The notes: a model not told the origin generated them from the sequence alone. Positions 46,075-57,960 are shown, numbered from the stretch's first letter. The stretch is 64,000 nt of DNA from Ceratotherium simum simum (GCF_000283155.1 NW_004454166.1:18465387-18529386); one strand, 5' to 3'. Made by a program: numbers and translations.

Positions 46075-47531
46075 TTCCTTTTCTCCATAATAACTATTTC
46101 AAATTTCTGCATTCTCTCTGCCACCACCCTTGCAGAAGATTGTATCACTTCCTCTTACCAAGTATATAAAAATATTAGAAATAAATGTCCTCAACTGCCC
46201 ACAACCCGTCCTGTTAAATTTAGCTTTATGTGCACCCATCCTCCCAACTCTCCTCTGTTTATCTCAAAAAAAAGAGAAAGTTTCTATATCTGTGCAGCAT
46301 ACTCCAATCCTTTCTTGACTTTTCAAATTCCTCCTTTATCCATATCCGTGTCTCATTGTCTACTCCTTCCTCCCCAGTGGATTTTTCCAACCACCTTTAA
46401 CATGTTTAATTTTCTCCCTCTAAACAAACAATCTAGAACAACCCTTTCTCCTCCATTTTGCTTCCTCTTTTCTCTTCCAATTCTCTCTTCCCTCTCCTTA
46501 GCAAAGCTTCTTGAAAATCTTGTCTACACTAGCTGTCTACATATCCTCACTTCTCAGCCACTTTTCAGACCTCTCCAATTAGGCTTCTCCCACCAATCTA
46601 CCGAAAGTCTTTCAACAACATCATCAGCGAACTCTCTGTGTTGCTGAATCTTTGGGCATCTTTCAGTTCTATATTTGGGCAAGCATTCCTTTCTTCTTGA
46701 AACATACTATTTACTTTGCTTTGCTGACAACTCACTTGACTTGTTTTCCTTCCACTTCTCTAGTGACTTTGTCTCAAACTCCCATAGAGGCTTCTCTTCC
46801 TCTACCTGTCCTCTAAATGCTGGTTCTCCTCAGAGATGAATTTCAGGCTCATATTTCTTCTCAGTAGTCATGCTCTTCTTGAGTGATATCATCTACTCTC
46901 GTGGATTCAATTACAGCCTCTATGCTGATTATTCCAGATGTACATGCAGTCTGGAAGAACACATGGCCTCAAAGCACATCCAATTTCTTGCATGAAATTT
47001 CAACTTGAATGACCTGCAGGTATCTTTAAGTCAAAATTATTGATAATCTCCTACTCTCAGTGTGCTTTACCACACGTTTCCTTTCAAAAGTAAATTTCAC
47101 TCAGGCTTCTAAGTCAAATGAATGAATGAATAGTATAATCCTCAACTTTTCTCTTTCTGTCTTATCTCAAATTTAATCTATTAACAAGTCCCTTTGATTC
47201 GCCTACCTAATACTTCTAAAATTTATCCATTTCTTTCCAACACACCATAAGCATACTGTGATTCAATCTTTTCCTGCTTGGGTACCAACAGCAGTCTTCT
47301 ATATGGACTTCCAACCTCTACTGTTGCCCCTATACAGTCCATTCTGTATTTTAGAGCTGGAGATATATTTCTAAAATTAAAGTCTGATCTTTTCGGCCTT
47401 CTTTTTAAAAATCCTCAAATGGTTTCTTTTTGCTTTCCATCCATACTTAATATCTCAAATTTATTCAAAGTATGTTGGCCCTTGGCTGAAGCACTTTTAT
47501 TCCCCGATCGACTCAACACTACATCTCCACT

Positions 47532-47578
<47 letters not shown>

Positions 47579-47760
47579 CACACTCAACACGGTTACCCTG
47601 ACCAATCCTTACTCATCCTCTATGTCTCAACTAAAAGTCATTTCCTCAGGAAGGCCTCCCCGCCTCCAGTTCCTAAGGTCTCCTTTCCATGTATTCTCAT
47701 ATATCCCTGAACTTCTGCTGGCATAACATTCACAAGCATTTTTTTAAAATCATGTGCTCT
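46075..47760 (+). mobile_element. L2 LINE, about 1.7 kb, degenerate
   Basis: Pyrimidine-rich text follows the L2 ORF2 and 3' order: AGCTTCTTGAAAATCTTGTC (46505-46524), CTTGAGTGATATCATCTACT then TTCAATTACAGCCTCTATGC (46907-46926), TCTAAAATTAAAGTCTGATC, ATCCTCAAATGGTTTC, and CATTTCCTCAGGAAGGCCTC (47639-47658). Reverse transcriptase coding is destroyed. A CA microsatellite interrupts it at 47534-47571. Confidence 0.75.
47534..47571. repeat. (CA)n microsatellite inside L2
   Basis: About 19 uninterrupted CA units, then CATACACGCACACTC. Confidence 0.98.
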
Positions 47761-48039
47761 GTCTTCAACAAGCTTGAGTTACATGTTTTTGAAAAAGTGT
47801 GTGAAACTTAAAAATGCCTCTGTAGAGTAGTTCCTACAAGAAATAATAGCAAAGGAATGAGATCCAAGATTTCTACTGCATCCTGAAATTCTGGAGATAA
47901 TACGTTTATATTATCTTAGTCTATAGTCACATTATTCAAATAGCTTGCACTCATATAATTTGAATTATACAAATTCATACTATGTGAATATAGGACAGAA
48001 GAATTTCAGTTAAAATGGTAATCTAGCATATGTATTTTT

Positions 48040-50100
48040 CTATATTTCTTTCTGAATCACCATGAAAATAATAACAATGAAACTAAAATTTATAAATTCA
48101 CGAGGATGAAGAGAACCAGAGACAAGATGACCTGGAAAAGAGGCATTAACAAATTTTTGGAAGATGGAAAGCAGACGAATAAGTACTAACAGCCCTAATA
48201 GACTGGAAAATCCTGAAATCCAGGCACCTTTCAGAAGTGATCCTAGTGAAAAACAAGCTGATTTGCATCAGAGAACCCTGGAAAAGCTCAAAAATTGGAG
48301 GTACTAGGTAGCTTGGAAGGCACTGGGCAAGAAGCACAGACTGATCCAGAATCTACATGAGGAGTTAGATGCCTAGATGGTCTTACATGCCCTCTGCAGC
48401 CAGGCAACTGCTCCTTCATGACCCTCACAGGAGGCAAGAATTTCGTTATGTGGGGATTTAGAATGAGGGATGCTTTAAAGTGGAAAAGCCAGTCAAGGAG
48501 AGGGTACAGGCAAAATACCACTTTGAAAATAAGGAAATTAAGTGACTATTCTGAGGGTGACCACACTCTCCCTATCTTTTTTAGCGAACTAAAAGGCAGA
48601 CAGAAGATGGGGTGGGAGGGGATGCAGGGGGTTTCCTCCCTGGGGATCCTGATTGGCCCAGAGGAATCAACAAGAGGTAATGACTTTAAATGATCCCAGG
48701 GAAACAAAGGGGTCGCTATTAGATCACCATGCAGAGAGGGCAACCCAATAATCAACACACCGCACCCAGACCAGATTTTTAGTCTTTATCCCTAAATATA
48801 AATGGATAATCAAGTATTCCCAGGCATTTGAGGACAGGTTCTAACATAAAAGACAAAACCCCAAATGTAAAACTATAATTAGAGGCTCAGAATAATTGCA
48901 AAAGCAATCCTTACACCCACAAAACAAAAATATGATGCTATAAAAACGAATGACCTGAGAACAAAAAAAGTTATTAGAAATTAAAATCTTGATTGCCCCT
49001 CAAAAATATTTTCAAGTCGAACTGAAAAATATTGTTGAGAAAATGTCCCATTCAGTATTGGGGATCAAAATGTCATCACAGTTACCAACAGAACACCAGA
49101 CACTAAAAGAAAATGGAGCAAAGTCTTGAAAATTATAATGTCTAACATTTAATTTCTAGACTCTTATTCAAATGTAAAAGTAAAATAATCACAGGCTGAG
49201 ATATGCAGGGACTCAAAAAATTAACCTTACACAGAAAGCTCATGTGTCCCAACAAAATAAGGGACCAAAATGTAAACAAGAAAAGGATAGGATTCAGAAA
49301 ACAGTGGCTTCTCTATGGAAGAGAAGATCAAAGCTGTGCCCATAATGATGATGAAAGGAAGGTCCAAGGTAAGAGCCATTTGAAAAGGCTGGAGAGCAGT
49401 TAGTAGTCAGTCAGGACTAGAACCCAAGGATAGTGGGCTCCAGGAGAGAGGTCTCCAAGGGGTAAAAGTAGATGATAGGTAGATGGATAGACAGATAGAA
49501 AGACACATACATAGCTACGTACATACAAACATACATACGTCCATTTTTTGTTTTGTTTTTAACCAAAATAATAAAAGTTTTATGTTCTGATGGATATTTG
49601 GAGGCTTAAAAAAATCCCTGAACAAATGGATTATTGAGGCAATTTTAAACCTGAGGGAAAGAAAATTTATACAAAGAAAGGAAATAATTATGTTTTATCA
49701 TGGCTCAGCTCTGAAAATATTTACATAGTCTGATAATATAAACACTAAACGTTGATTTAGTTTAAAATGTGATAGAACTATCTTGAAAAGTTAAGGGAAG
49801 GAAAATGCGCTTATGTGTTGGGCAAGGGATGGGCGTGGGGCACTTTGGAAGATGGCAGCCAAATCTTCACCCCATATAGTTAAAAGTCAGTGAATAATGT
49901 CTAGAATTAGGCCTAAAAATATATATTGCATAATTTAGAAAAAATGGAAGCAAATACCCAAAGAAAGATTTTGAAATTGTGAGCTTCAGGGAAGGACTCA
50001 CTGGTGAGAAGGGGCAAAAGATTATTTTTTGTTAAAAGTCTTATGATACTGTTAACCTTTTAAAATATTTTCATATACACAATGAAACAGTGGGATTGGA
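48040..50100 (+). mobile_element. Old L1-like (L1M or HAL1) 3' region
   Basis: A 2-kb A-rich plus-strand run with scattered old-L1 3' UTR blocks: AAATCACAGG-like AATAATCACAGGCTGAGATA (49184-49203), GGGACTCAAAAAATTAACCT (49209-49228), GATTCAGAAAACAGTGGCTT (49291-49310), ATATTTGGAGGCTTAAAAAA and the AGTTAAAAGTCAGTGAATAATG region (49879-49900). Boundaries and subfamily are uncertain. Contains a TAGA/TACA simple repeat at 49468-49541. Confidence 0.5.
49468..49541. repeat. (GATA/GACA)n to (TACA)n simple repeat
   Basis: GATGATAGGTAGATGGATAG shifts to CATACATAGCTACGTACATAC; imperfect. Confidence 0.8.
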
Positions 50101-50436
50101 TGGGGAGGACTGCACAGGTAGGCGTGAATAAAAGGTCAAGTCCTCGCCCTTGCGTTGGGTGCTGAGTTCAAAAGTGCTGCTTGTATTGTTGTTCTTTATA
50201 CATACATACAGCTGACATATGTTATTTTGTATGTATGCATCAATACCTAAAAAAGTATTTTAATACATATCGTTTATTAAAGAAAAAATACTAAAAGAAA
50301 AACTTGAAAACAGGAAACCTCATCTGTGTTAAATGTTGAAGGTTTTGGAAATGGATTTCCCTAAGCGTCTAGAGACAATGGGCTGCAGAGTCTCTAATAA
50401 GCTTCTTTTTCTTTGATTGAAAAATAAAAGGGCCTT
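50101..50436. other. Anonymous AT-rich sequence
   Basis: Possibly the tail of the old L1-like block; no gene. Confidence 0.3.
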
Positions 50437-50708
50437 GGGCCGGCCTGGTGGTGCAGTGGTTAAGTGTGCGTGCTCCACTTTGGCGGCCCAGGGTAGGCAG
50501 GTTTGGATCCCGGGCGTGCACCGACACACTGCTTGTTAAGCCATGCTGTGGCGGCGTCCCGCATAAAGTGGAGGAAGATGGGCGTGGATGTTAGCCCAGG
50601 GCCAATCTTCCTCAGCCAAAAAAAAGAGGAGGATTGGCATCTGATGTTAGCTCAGGGCTGATCTTCCTCACAAAATAAATAAATGAATAAAAAATAAAAT
50701 AAAATGAA
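50437..50708 (+). mobile_element. ERE SINE, first of a head-to-tail pair
   Basis: Head GGGCCGGCCTGGTGGTGCAG at 50437-50456, tail A-rich (AAATAAATAAATGAATAAAA) at about 50673-50708. B-box-like GGTTTGGATCCC near 50501-50512. A second ERE starts directly in its tail. Confidence 0.92.
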
Positions 50709-50912
50709 GGGGCCTGCCTCATGACCTAGTGGTTAAAGTTTCACATGCTCTCCTTCAGTTGCCTGGGTTTGCGGGTTCAAATCCTGGGCATGGACCTACA
50801 CTACTCGTCAGCCATGCTGTGGCAGTGACCCATGTACAAAATAGAGGAAGACTGGCACAGATGTTAGCTCAGGGTGAATCTTCCTCAGCAAAAAGTAAAT
50901 AAATAAATAAAA
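50709..50912 (+). mobile_element. ERE SINE, second of a head-to-tail pair
   Basis: Head GGGGCCTGCCTCATGACCTA; A-box-like TGACCTAGTGG at 50722-50732 and a B box GGTTCAAATCC at 50774-50784 that fits the pol III consensus. The tail has GATGTTAGCTCAGGG then (AAAT)n. It belongs to a shorter subtype than its neighbour, with one tail block only. Confidence 0.92.
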
Positions 50913-51214
50913 CAGCAAAGTGTTGAGTGTCTATATTACACAAGTCTCTGGTAAACCTTTGTGAGTAGATCAAGGTTTGGCGTGTTTGAACAAAAGGTAC
51001 CACTGTCAGACACAAGACCATGGAAACCACAGGGTGGGAGAAAACAGGTTGGATACTGCGTTTCACTAATGTCTATGCTGCTGCTGCAGACTCTTGCACA
51101 GGGCAGCTTGGGGTTGCACGTGCTTCTCATCCTGGAATTTGCTGATAAAAACAGTGGGAGACTGACATCAACATAGATCTCAGTGTTAGTTTTCTACTCT
51201 TTCTAATGGATCTA

Positions 51215-51365
51215 AAACTGGGCAAAGCCTTAATTGCTACCTTCCCTGTCTGTCTGCCAGCCCCGGGGAGATTGGGACCTTGTGTCTTATTCCCTCCTAG
51301 ATACCCACTGCCATTTTTCTAGCATAAAGTGGAAACTAAATAAATAGTAACTGAATGAATAATTG
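51215..51365 (+). mobile_element. L2 LINE 3' terminus
   Basis: CCTTGTGTCTTATTCCCTCC, ACTGCCATTTTTCTAGCATA and AAATAGTAACTGAATGAATA match the last ~150 bp of L2. Confidence 0.55.
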
Positions 51366-51489
51366 AACTGCAGTTCCTATTGATTTTTTTTTTTTTGCTA
51401 TTGATAAACCTGATGTTTGGCCTACTAAACATTGTGTAGCTTACAGCCAAACCTTATACTTACTTATTTATCTACTTCCTTCTAAAATG

Positions 51490-51720
51490 ATATAATGTCA
51501 GGAAGATGGCATTTAGTGACAGAAGGCTCCAGGTTAATTCCTGGTCTGTCCTTTACCGACTGAGTCATTTCGAGCAACCCTGTGTGGCTCTCTAAGCCTA
51601 AGTTTTCTCATCCATTAAAGGATGAAATAAGACTTTCTCCATGTTATGAGGAGGGAATGAGCCAATAAATGTGTATTTTATAGACTGTAAAGTAATACAT
51701 AAATGTCAGTTGTATCTATG
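51490..51720 (+). mobile_element. MIR SINE
   Basis: CAGGTTAATTCCTGGTCTGTCC, AGTTTTCTCATCCATTAAAGG, TAGACTGTAAAGTAATACATAAATGTCAG. Confidence 0.75.
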
Positions 51721-52279
51721 ACTGGTCTCTCTGATATATATTTTCCATGTATTCTTTCCATTTTATTCCTCTCTCTACCTGTTCTTTTACCAAATTGAAT
51801 TTACAAGTGAGAAATTTAAGGACAATGCTAGTCTTCATGTGTTTATACTAAAAATTATTAAGCTAGGAACTGCCACAAATATTTATATCTATCTCTTTGA
51901 GTCACAAAGCCTCAAATATGTGAATCAACTACATTTTTCCCAAGATACTATTTTTCTTGCCATTTTTTTCTGACTAATCTACACAGAGTTAATCAGTTCT
52001 ACTTAATATACTTAGTCACTAAGATGTAGGGAAACATCAAATCATTTTTTATTTTCTTTTTTAAATTGCCTATGTTTTTGACAAGGGCATGCTATATGTA
52101 GTTACAGATAAACTTCAATTAAGTTTAACTATCAAAGAACAAAGAAAGTATTATCATTAAATTACAATTATTTCATTATTAGATGTCTGTGTATATCAAT
52201 GATGCCTGTTAGATGAGTTAATATCTTTGCAATGTAACAGAGGTCAGACCTCTCTGTTAATTATTTGTAAGAGAACGTG
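51721..52279. other. Anonymous AT-rich sequence
   Basis: Nothing recognised. Confidence 0.35.
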
Positions 52280-52470
52280 GTGAGGTAGAAGAAGCCAAGG
52301 TTTTGTAGTGACATGCCCTGAATTCAAATTCTGACTCAGTCTCTTAATCTCCCTGAGCTTCCGTTTCCTTCCATGGAAAAAAACGCATGAAGACACTTGT
52401 GAAGATGAAAGAAACAGTACAGGAAGTACCTGGTTGGCACTCAGTTAATGCTAGCAATCATTGTTGTTTT
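52280..52470 (+). mobile_element. MIR SINE
   Basis: CTGAATTCAAATTCTGACTCAG, CCCTGAGCTTCCGTTTCCTTCC, ACCTGGTTGGCACTCAGTTAATGCTAGC. Confidence 0.78.
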
Positions 52471-53309
52471 AGAGCCAGATTTTAGACTTTTGAACCCTTA
52501 TTACTCCGATACCATTCTCCTGCTATGCTTGTATTTACAGACTAAATTGGATTAGAGGAGAGTGTTGGATACCAGCTGGTTTCCCGTAAGAAGACATGGG
52601 AGTCGCCTGGGTGGGTATAGAGAGAGTGACATCTCCAGAAGGAGAGAGTGGCTGGCCGCATCTGCGGAGCTGTGTCACACATGATCATAAAGCCACGGGT
52701 GCCAGAAGTGTGCGGAGGGCTTTACATGTTGAACAAGAGCAAAAACAAAGACAGACAGCAAACCAAGAGTGTCTGCTTGCTATCCCCAAACCACAACTGC
52801 ATTCAAAGGAGGGTGAAGTCTGTCAGATAGAAAGAGCTTTGTTCTTCTGGAAACTTGGACAGCTTTGGATATGCACGTTTGGTATGAAAACCTAAAAAAA
52901 GTGACAATGCCCTGCTTTTAGGGTGCTCAGTGCTTTGCAGGATGGAGAGGGTGAGTGGGAGAAAAGGAAAAGAAGGAAACAGAGAAGCAGGGAGCCTGGT
53001 GATGACAGAGGTCTGTGAGAGCCTTTCAGGGAAGCCCCCAAATTTCTCCAGTAAAGTCTACCAAACTTATGCATGCTGGGGTGAATGATTTTGTTGTTAC
53101 TGCTATATAATCTAAAGGGGAAAATGATGCCTAGATCAACGCAATGAGGGGAAGAGATCGTAGGCAGAATATTAGATCCCATGGGAAACTAAACCTCTTC
53201 CAGGGATTTGTATAAACTTTGGACAGGTCTTGGGATTTCTACTGGCCAATTTGGGAATTTGAAGCAATTGGATCAATTTCAAGGGGGCAATCTAACAGGC
53301 AAGGCTGGG
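52471..53309. other. Anonymous sequence, relatively GC-rich
   Basis: Two overlapping plus frames (52596-52895 and 52648-52830) with no known match; no repeat recognised. Confidence 0.35.
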
Positions 53310-53430
53310 AGATGTTTAAAAGACTTGCCCAAGGTCACCCAGTTAAGTATGTGGAAGGGCTGATATTTGAATCTAAGCCTATCTGTCCCCAGAAACAGAG
53401 CCCTTAGTTACCATGCCATGTCGTCTCTCT
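53310..53430 (-). mobile_element. MIR SINE fragment
   Basis: GACTTGCCCAAGGTCACCCAG (53323-53343) and ATTTGAATCTAAGCCTATCTG. Confidence 0.7.
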
Positions 53431-53919
53431 AAGACCATATTTGGATCATCTAGTGGGGGTTAGCTGGGCTGCCTACATCATAAACTACATCAGAGCTTTT
53501 GAATAACACAGATAAGTAGGCCTCCACTGTGCATATTCTGATTCCTTAAGTCTAGATGACACCAGGGGAATTTGTAGTTTTGAAAATTTCACCAGCTGTT
53601 TCTAATGGGAACTCAGACTTGGGAATGTAAGATAGTCCAGACTCTTAATATAAATGTGGGAAGCTGAGAGCCTTGGCTAGGAAGGGTCTTCCACAAAGAC
53701 AAATACTGAGCACTTGGCTTTTTTCTGGAATCAGGAATAGAATCTGTATCTCTAGACTCAACATTCAATGGGACATACACATGAACACAAACTAAGAGTC
53801 CATACAACATCGAGTTTACAGGGATCAAATGACAAAAAAAAAAAAAAATGGTTTAATGAAGATCTTTTCTTTGTAAAAAACTCACTAGAAAGTCTAAAGA
53901 ACACTTCTGTAACTTTCTA

Positions 53920-54065
53920 GGTTCCAATTCTGTAGGGTAAGAATTAGTCCATTTTTTATCAAAAAGGAACCTGAGACTAAGAGAAGGAAATGATTCTAAG
54001 ACTACAGAGCTAGTAAAATGTACACCAGGATTCAAATCCAGTTCTATTACATTACAAAGAAAGAC
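53920..54065 (-). mobile_element. MIR SINE fragment
   Basis: GGAACCTGAGACTAAGAGAAGG, CTACAGAGCTAGTAAAATG, CAGGATTCAAATCCAG. Confidence 0.7.
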
Positions 54066-54988
54066 TACACATTTGATAAACAACACTCTCCTTTTCAAAG
54101 TGCGTATGTATTACACGAGCTGCTCTTAAGGTTGTAAAAACAGGGTCATTTTGTGCGTAATAAAAAGAATTCCTCTGGCTCTCACTCCCACCCACTGTTG
54201 TGCAATCCCCAGTCCCTCATAGAGTCTCGTCCAGGTACTTCTGGGGGTTATCCAAGAAGAGCGTGCTATGCTCTCCTTACCAGCCTTCTCTGCCTTCAGT
54301 TTGAAACTAGCCTAGCAAACTGAAAACTCACGGAGGCAATGAAGGGCAGCTCTAATGAAGACAGTACACAAGTGAAATGAAAAGCAGACTCTTGGATAAG
54401 CAAGGAGCTGAAAGTCAGAGGGTGGAGGACACAGCTATGGAAATGTATAGTGAAACTCACTCATGATAAGTTTTACAGTTAAGTGTCTTTTATATACTGC
54501 ATCAGAGTGGACACTATACCAATGTCTGTATAGCTATAATTCTTCAACTGTTGCCTAAATCTGGACCTTGAATTCCTTATAGCTATAATAAAATAACAAC
54601 AGAATTTCTCTTCCCTCTTCCCACCTTTCTTCCCTCTTGCTTTCCTTCAGCATGTCCTGTAAGGAAATGAAATGGGGATGGGAGTGGGGGCACAGAGGAA
54701 TCAGTACGCCTGGCTGCCTGGAGGTGCTGATGTGTGTGTGCAGTAGAGGGAGCACATGAAGGTAGTGGTGTGGCCAGTGGCCAGTGGGGCAGAAGAGGGG
54801 CAGAAAACAAAGGCAGTGTGGTTGGGAGATTGCTTACATTAAGCAAATAAGTCAAATGGTTGAGCAAATGAGTAAATATTTTGAGAACAATGACAGCCAG
54901 TTTTCTCAGTGTTGGAAAAATAACTTATAAACATTGAAAGGAAGAAATCTAGAAAGAACCCTGAGGTTCAAGAATTGGAAGTTGTTCC
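54066..54988. other. Anonymous sequence
   Basis: Nothing recognised; overlapping minus frames at 54555-54867 are pyrimidine-biased and unlike known proteins. Confidence 0.35.
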
Positions 54989-55040
54989 ATCCCAAAATTT
55001 AGTTGCACAAAACTATCCCAAAATTTAGTTGCACAAAACT
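54989..55040. repeat. Perfect 26-bp tandem duplication
   Basis: The unit at 54989-55014 (starting ATCCCAAAATTTAG) is repeated exactly at 55015-55040. Confidence 0.98.
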
Positions 55041-55380
55041 ATCACTTTTTCTGTTGGCATATCCTGTGGGTCAGGAATCCAGGCAAGCACAAAAGGCTCC
55101 ATGATGTCTGGTCCATGATGTCTGGGGCCTCAGCTGGGAAGACTTGATGGTTGGGGGTGACCTGACTGCAGGGGGCTGGAATCCCTCCTTAGGAATTGAT
55201 AGTTGAGCTTCTTACATGCTAGCCCAGGGATCCTATGGAAGTATTCTGGTGAACAAGGTGGAAGCAGCATAGCCTCTTCTGACCTGACCTCAGCAACCAT
55301 GTAGCATTTCTGCCATATTCATCTAGTTACACATGTGCCACAAGTTAACCCAGATTCAAAGGAAAGGGTCATAAACTTAC
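55040..55380 (-). mobile_element. Probable reversed LTR-like repeat, unassigned
   Basis: CTGTGGGTCAGGAATCCAGG, GATGTCTGGGGCCTCAGCTG and GAAGACTTGATGGTTGGGGG are commonly repeated mammalian blocks, normally seen in the antisense strand of an LTR. The strand is therefore a guess. A 14-bp tandem duplication lies inside. Confidence 0.4.
55098..55125. repeat. Perfect 14-bp tandem duplication
   Basis: TCCATGATGTCTGG occurs twice in a row, 58 bp after the 26-bp duplication. Confidence 0.98.
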
Positions 55381-55446
55381 CCATTGATGGGAGGGGTGAC
55401 AACAAATTTGCGGTTGTTTAAAAACAGCCATAGATTGTCATGAACT

Positions 55447-55570
55447 TGTATATGTATATGTATATATACACATGTATGTATAGATGTAAGCATATGTATA
55501 AGCATATATGTATATATGCATCCATATATGTATTTATGCATACATATACATATACATACATACATATATT
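55447..55570. repeat. Complex (TATG)n/(CATA)n simple repeat
   Basis: TATATGTATATGTATATATA drifting to CATACATATACATATACATA. It sits just 5' of the L1 fragment. Confidence 0.9.
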
Positions 55571-55584
55571 TTTTCCTACCTCTG

Positions 55585-56644
55585 TCCATTGAGAGTTTCT
55601 AGAGCAAAGACAGGACAATAGTGATGGGAGGAGTCAGTTAGAAGGTGTTCCCAATAACCAAAGTTGGGACAATTTAAGCATTGAGATAAATAGCAGTAGT
55701 AACATATAACAACCCATTGAATTAATTGAAATTCATGAGTCCACACTGACACAAACAAAAAAGCAAACACACATATAAATAAATGGGGTGAAGGGATATT
55801 TCTTCTTTGTAGTAAGACGCCAACTAATAAATGTAGAAGGAATGATAGAAATACAAAAATCACCACCCGGAGTGTGACTATCATCATAGTCGGAGTTGAT
55901 TTAGGCAGAAGTTATCAATGGATGCTAAGGCAGTAGGTGGAGTTCTGGGAAAAATAAGATTTCAGAGTATTCTTTGAATATCTACCCCCCAAATACTCAT
56001 CAACTACAAAGGAAAAATGGCGACTTCACTGTGGGGATATCTGTCATTTAGCACTATGACCAGGTGATTAAGGTTTACATGACCAATGGTGGAATCAGTC
56101 AACACCATGTCTCCCAATGTAAGTCACTGAGAAGAAAACAGTGTAATTTCTGTGGTATTATTATCAAGATGTCACTGCCTACATTAGCTCATAAGGAAAC
56201 ATCAGGAAGACTCTGGTTGAAAGTTGTCCTACAAAATGAAAGGATTGTGCTCTTAAAATCTGCTAGGAACATGAAGGACAGAGAAAGGCCAAGCAACTGT
56301 TCCAAACTGAAAGAGAGTGATGAGATCTACCAACTAAAAGCAACATATTCCTGAATAGATTCTTTGGCCAGAAGAACAAACAAGACACTGTGGAGACCAT
56401 TGGTGAAATGTGCATGGGGTATGTGGATTGGATGATAGTGCTGTTATCAAGGTTGATGTTCAGATTTAGAGGTTTGTCTGCTGGTGGTGTAGGAGAGTCC
56501 GGGGGAAGTTCACACTGGAGAATTAAGGAGTCATGGGGGCATCGTATCTTCTGTAGCTCTCAAAGGATTCAGAAAATGAGTAATGACAATGGGTGTGGGG
56601 AGAAAAGAAAGAAGACGGGAGAGAGTAAATGTGGGGAATCCGTA
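55585..56644 (+). mobile_element. L1 LINE 3' UTR, upstream part (split by MLT1)
   Basis: Resembles old L1M 3' UTR text (for example the GACCAATGGTGGAATCAGTC and GAAAGGCCAAGCAACTGTTC region). The matching 3' end, with TTCCAACTTTTCTGTAAGTT, appears beyond the MLT1 LTR at 57054-57150. No ORF2 remains. Subfamily not assigned. Confidence 0.6.
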
Positions 56645-57053
56645 TGTCATAGGTTGAATTATGTACACCCCTTCCAAATTCATATGTTCAAGTCCTAACC
56701 CCCAGTAACTCAGTGTGACCTTATTTGGAGATAAGATATTTACAGAGCTAATCAAGTTAAAGTGAGGTCATTAGTATGAGACCTAATCCAATATGACCAG
56801 TGTCCACACAGGAAGAGGAAATGTTGACACAGAGACGCGTAGAGAAATGACTATGTGAAGAGACATAAGAAGATGGCCACCTACAAGCCAAGGAGGGAGG
56901 CCTGGAACAGATCCTTCCCTCACAGCCCTCAGAAGGAAGCAACCCTGCCTACTACACCTTGATTTCAGACTTCCAGCCTCCAGAACCATGAAACAATACA
57001 TTTCCGTTGTTTAAGCCGTCCAGTCTGTGGTACTTTGTTACAGCATCCCCTGC
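56645..57053 (+). mobile_element. MLT1-type solo LTR (ERVL-MaLR)
   Basis: Clear MLT1 landmarks: AATTCATATGTTCAAGTCCT (56678-56697), AACCCCCAGTAACTCAGTGT, GACCTTATTTGGAGATAAGA (56717-56736), CCTAATCCAATATGACCAGT, CAGACTTCCAGCCTCCAGAA and TTGTTTAAGCCGTCCAGTCT near the 3' end. It is a non-autonomous LTR without internal sequence, inserted in an L1 3' UTR. Confidence 0.9.
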
Positions 57054-57150
57054 AAACAAACAACCATGTGCAAAGAGTATAGAAGTTCCTCATATTGTTC
57101 TTCCAACTTTTCTGTAAGTTTGAAATCATTGTAAAATTAATTATTTTTAA
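57054..57150 (+). mobile_element. L1 LINE 3' end, downstream part
   Basis: Carries the terminal L1 block CCTCATATTGTTCTTCCAACTTTTCTGTAAG at 57090-57120 and A/T-rich sequence after. It is the continuation of the L1 fragment that ends at 56644. Confidence 0.65.
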
Positions 57151-57189
57151 AATAGTAGTAAATTATAATCTCACATGTGATCATCTAGT

Positions 57190-57275
57190 AACACTTTTAC
57201 ATATGCTATCTTCTTTGATCTTCACTACACCCCAGTGAGGTAGGCGAGGTGGGCATCATTAATTGATTTATTTCA
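57190..57275 (-). mobile_element. MIR-like fragment
   Basis: CACTTTTACATATGCTATCTTCTTTGATCTTCACTACACCCCAGTGAGGTAGG. Confidence 0.55.
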
Positions 57276-57844
57276 TAATCCAGTAGTCTCTGTCTGAGTG
57301 GGCAGCAAAAGGCTCTTTGTAGTTAACAACAAATGGGAAAACGGAGCTGAAAGAGGAGGTGTTCTCTGAGCCTCTAGCCTTGGCAGTTGAGAGAAGTCAG
57401 TGGTTCATTCATGTTATCATTTTAATAGTTATCAGAAGGAGAAAGGCAAGAGAGAGGCTCCTTTAGAGTTTAGATTTACAGATTGCCCTTAACCTTGTTT
57501 CCTTAAAGAAAAGACCTGGACGAAGGATAAAAATCAAAGAGGAGAAAGAGGAGAGGCAGAAAGAGGAGGGATGCAGGAACATGATGGAGGAGAGAGGGGG
57601 CAGCGATGATCTGTGGCTGCTCTTGCTCCCCACCTGAAAGTTGATGAGCAGGCAGATGGGCGGCAAAGGGAAGTAGAGATGGTCCCTCCCTCCTCTCTCC
57701 TTCAGCTTGTTCATAACATCTCCAGAGTGTCATTTACCACCTGGTACTCTTATTTAATGCTGCTTGCCTCTTCTCTACTAGAGCCTGAGGTCTTCCAGGT
57801 TCTTTTGCTTCTTAGTTATGGGATGTTGAATAAAAATGCCAACA
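57276..57844. other. Anonymous purine-rich sequence
   Basis: GAGGAGAAAGAGGAGAGGCAG-type run at 57535-57600. The frames over it on both strands look like composition artefacts. Confidence 0.35.
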
Positions 57845-57960
57845 TGATCCTGTAAAAACACAGTTATATGAAGTCATTCCTGTGCCCAAAACCCACTGGA
57901 GGCTCTCAGTCTCCTTCAGAGTAAAACCTAAAGTTATTCTCAATCATGTCCAGTATCCTC
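57845..57960 (+). mobile_element. L2 LINE fragment, left of the MULE
   Basis: CACAGTTATATGAAGTCATTCC, CCAAAACCCACTGGAGGCTC and AGAGTAAAACCTAAAG correspond to the L2 blocks for gatcatgtcactcc, cttcagtggctcc and ataaagtcc. It continues beyond the inserted transposon at about 58870. Confidence 0.65.

Noticed and set aside
46228..46647. 139-codon plus-strand frame
   Set aside because: Lies in the degenerate L2; pyrimidine-rich Ser/Leu/Pro composition, not the L2 reverse transcriptase frame.
55040..55380. Naming the repeat as a specific LTR family
   Set aside because: The sequence blocks are familiar as a dispersed repeat, but I could not recall the family reliably.
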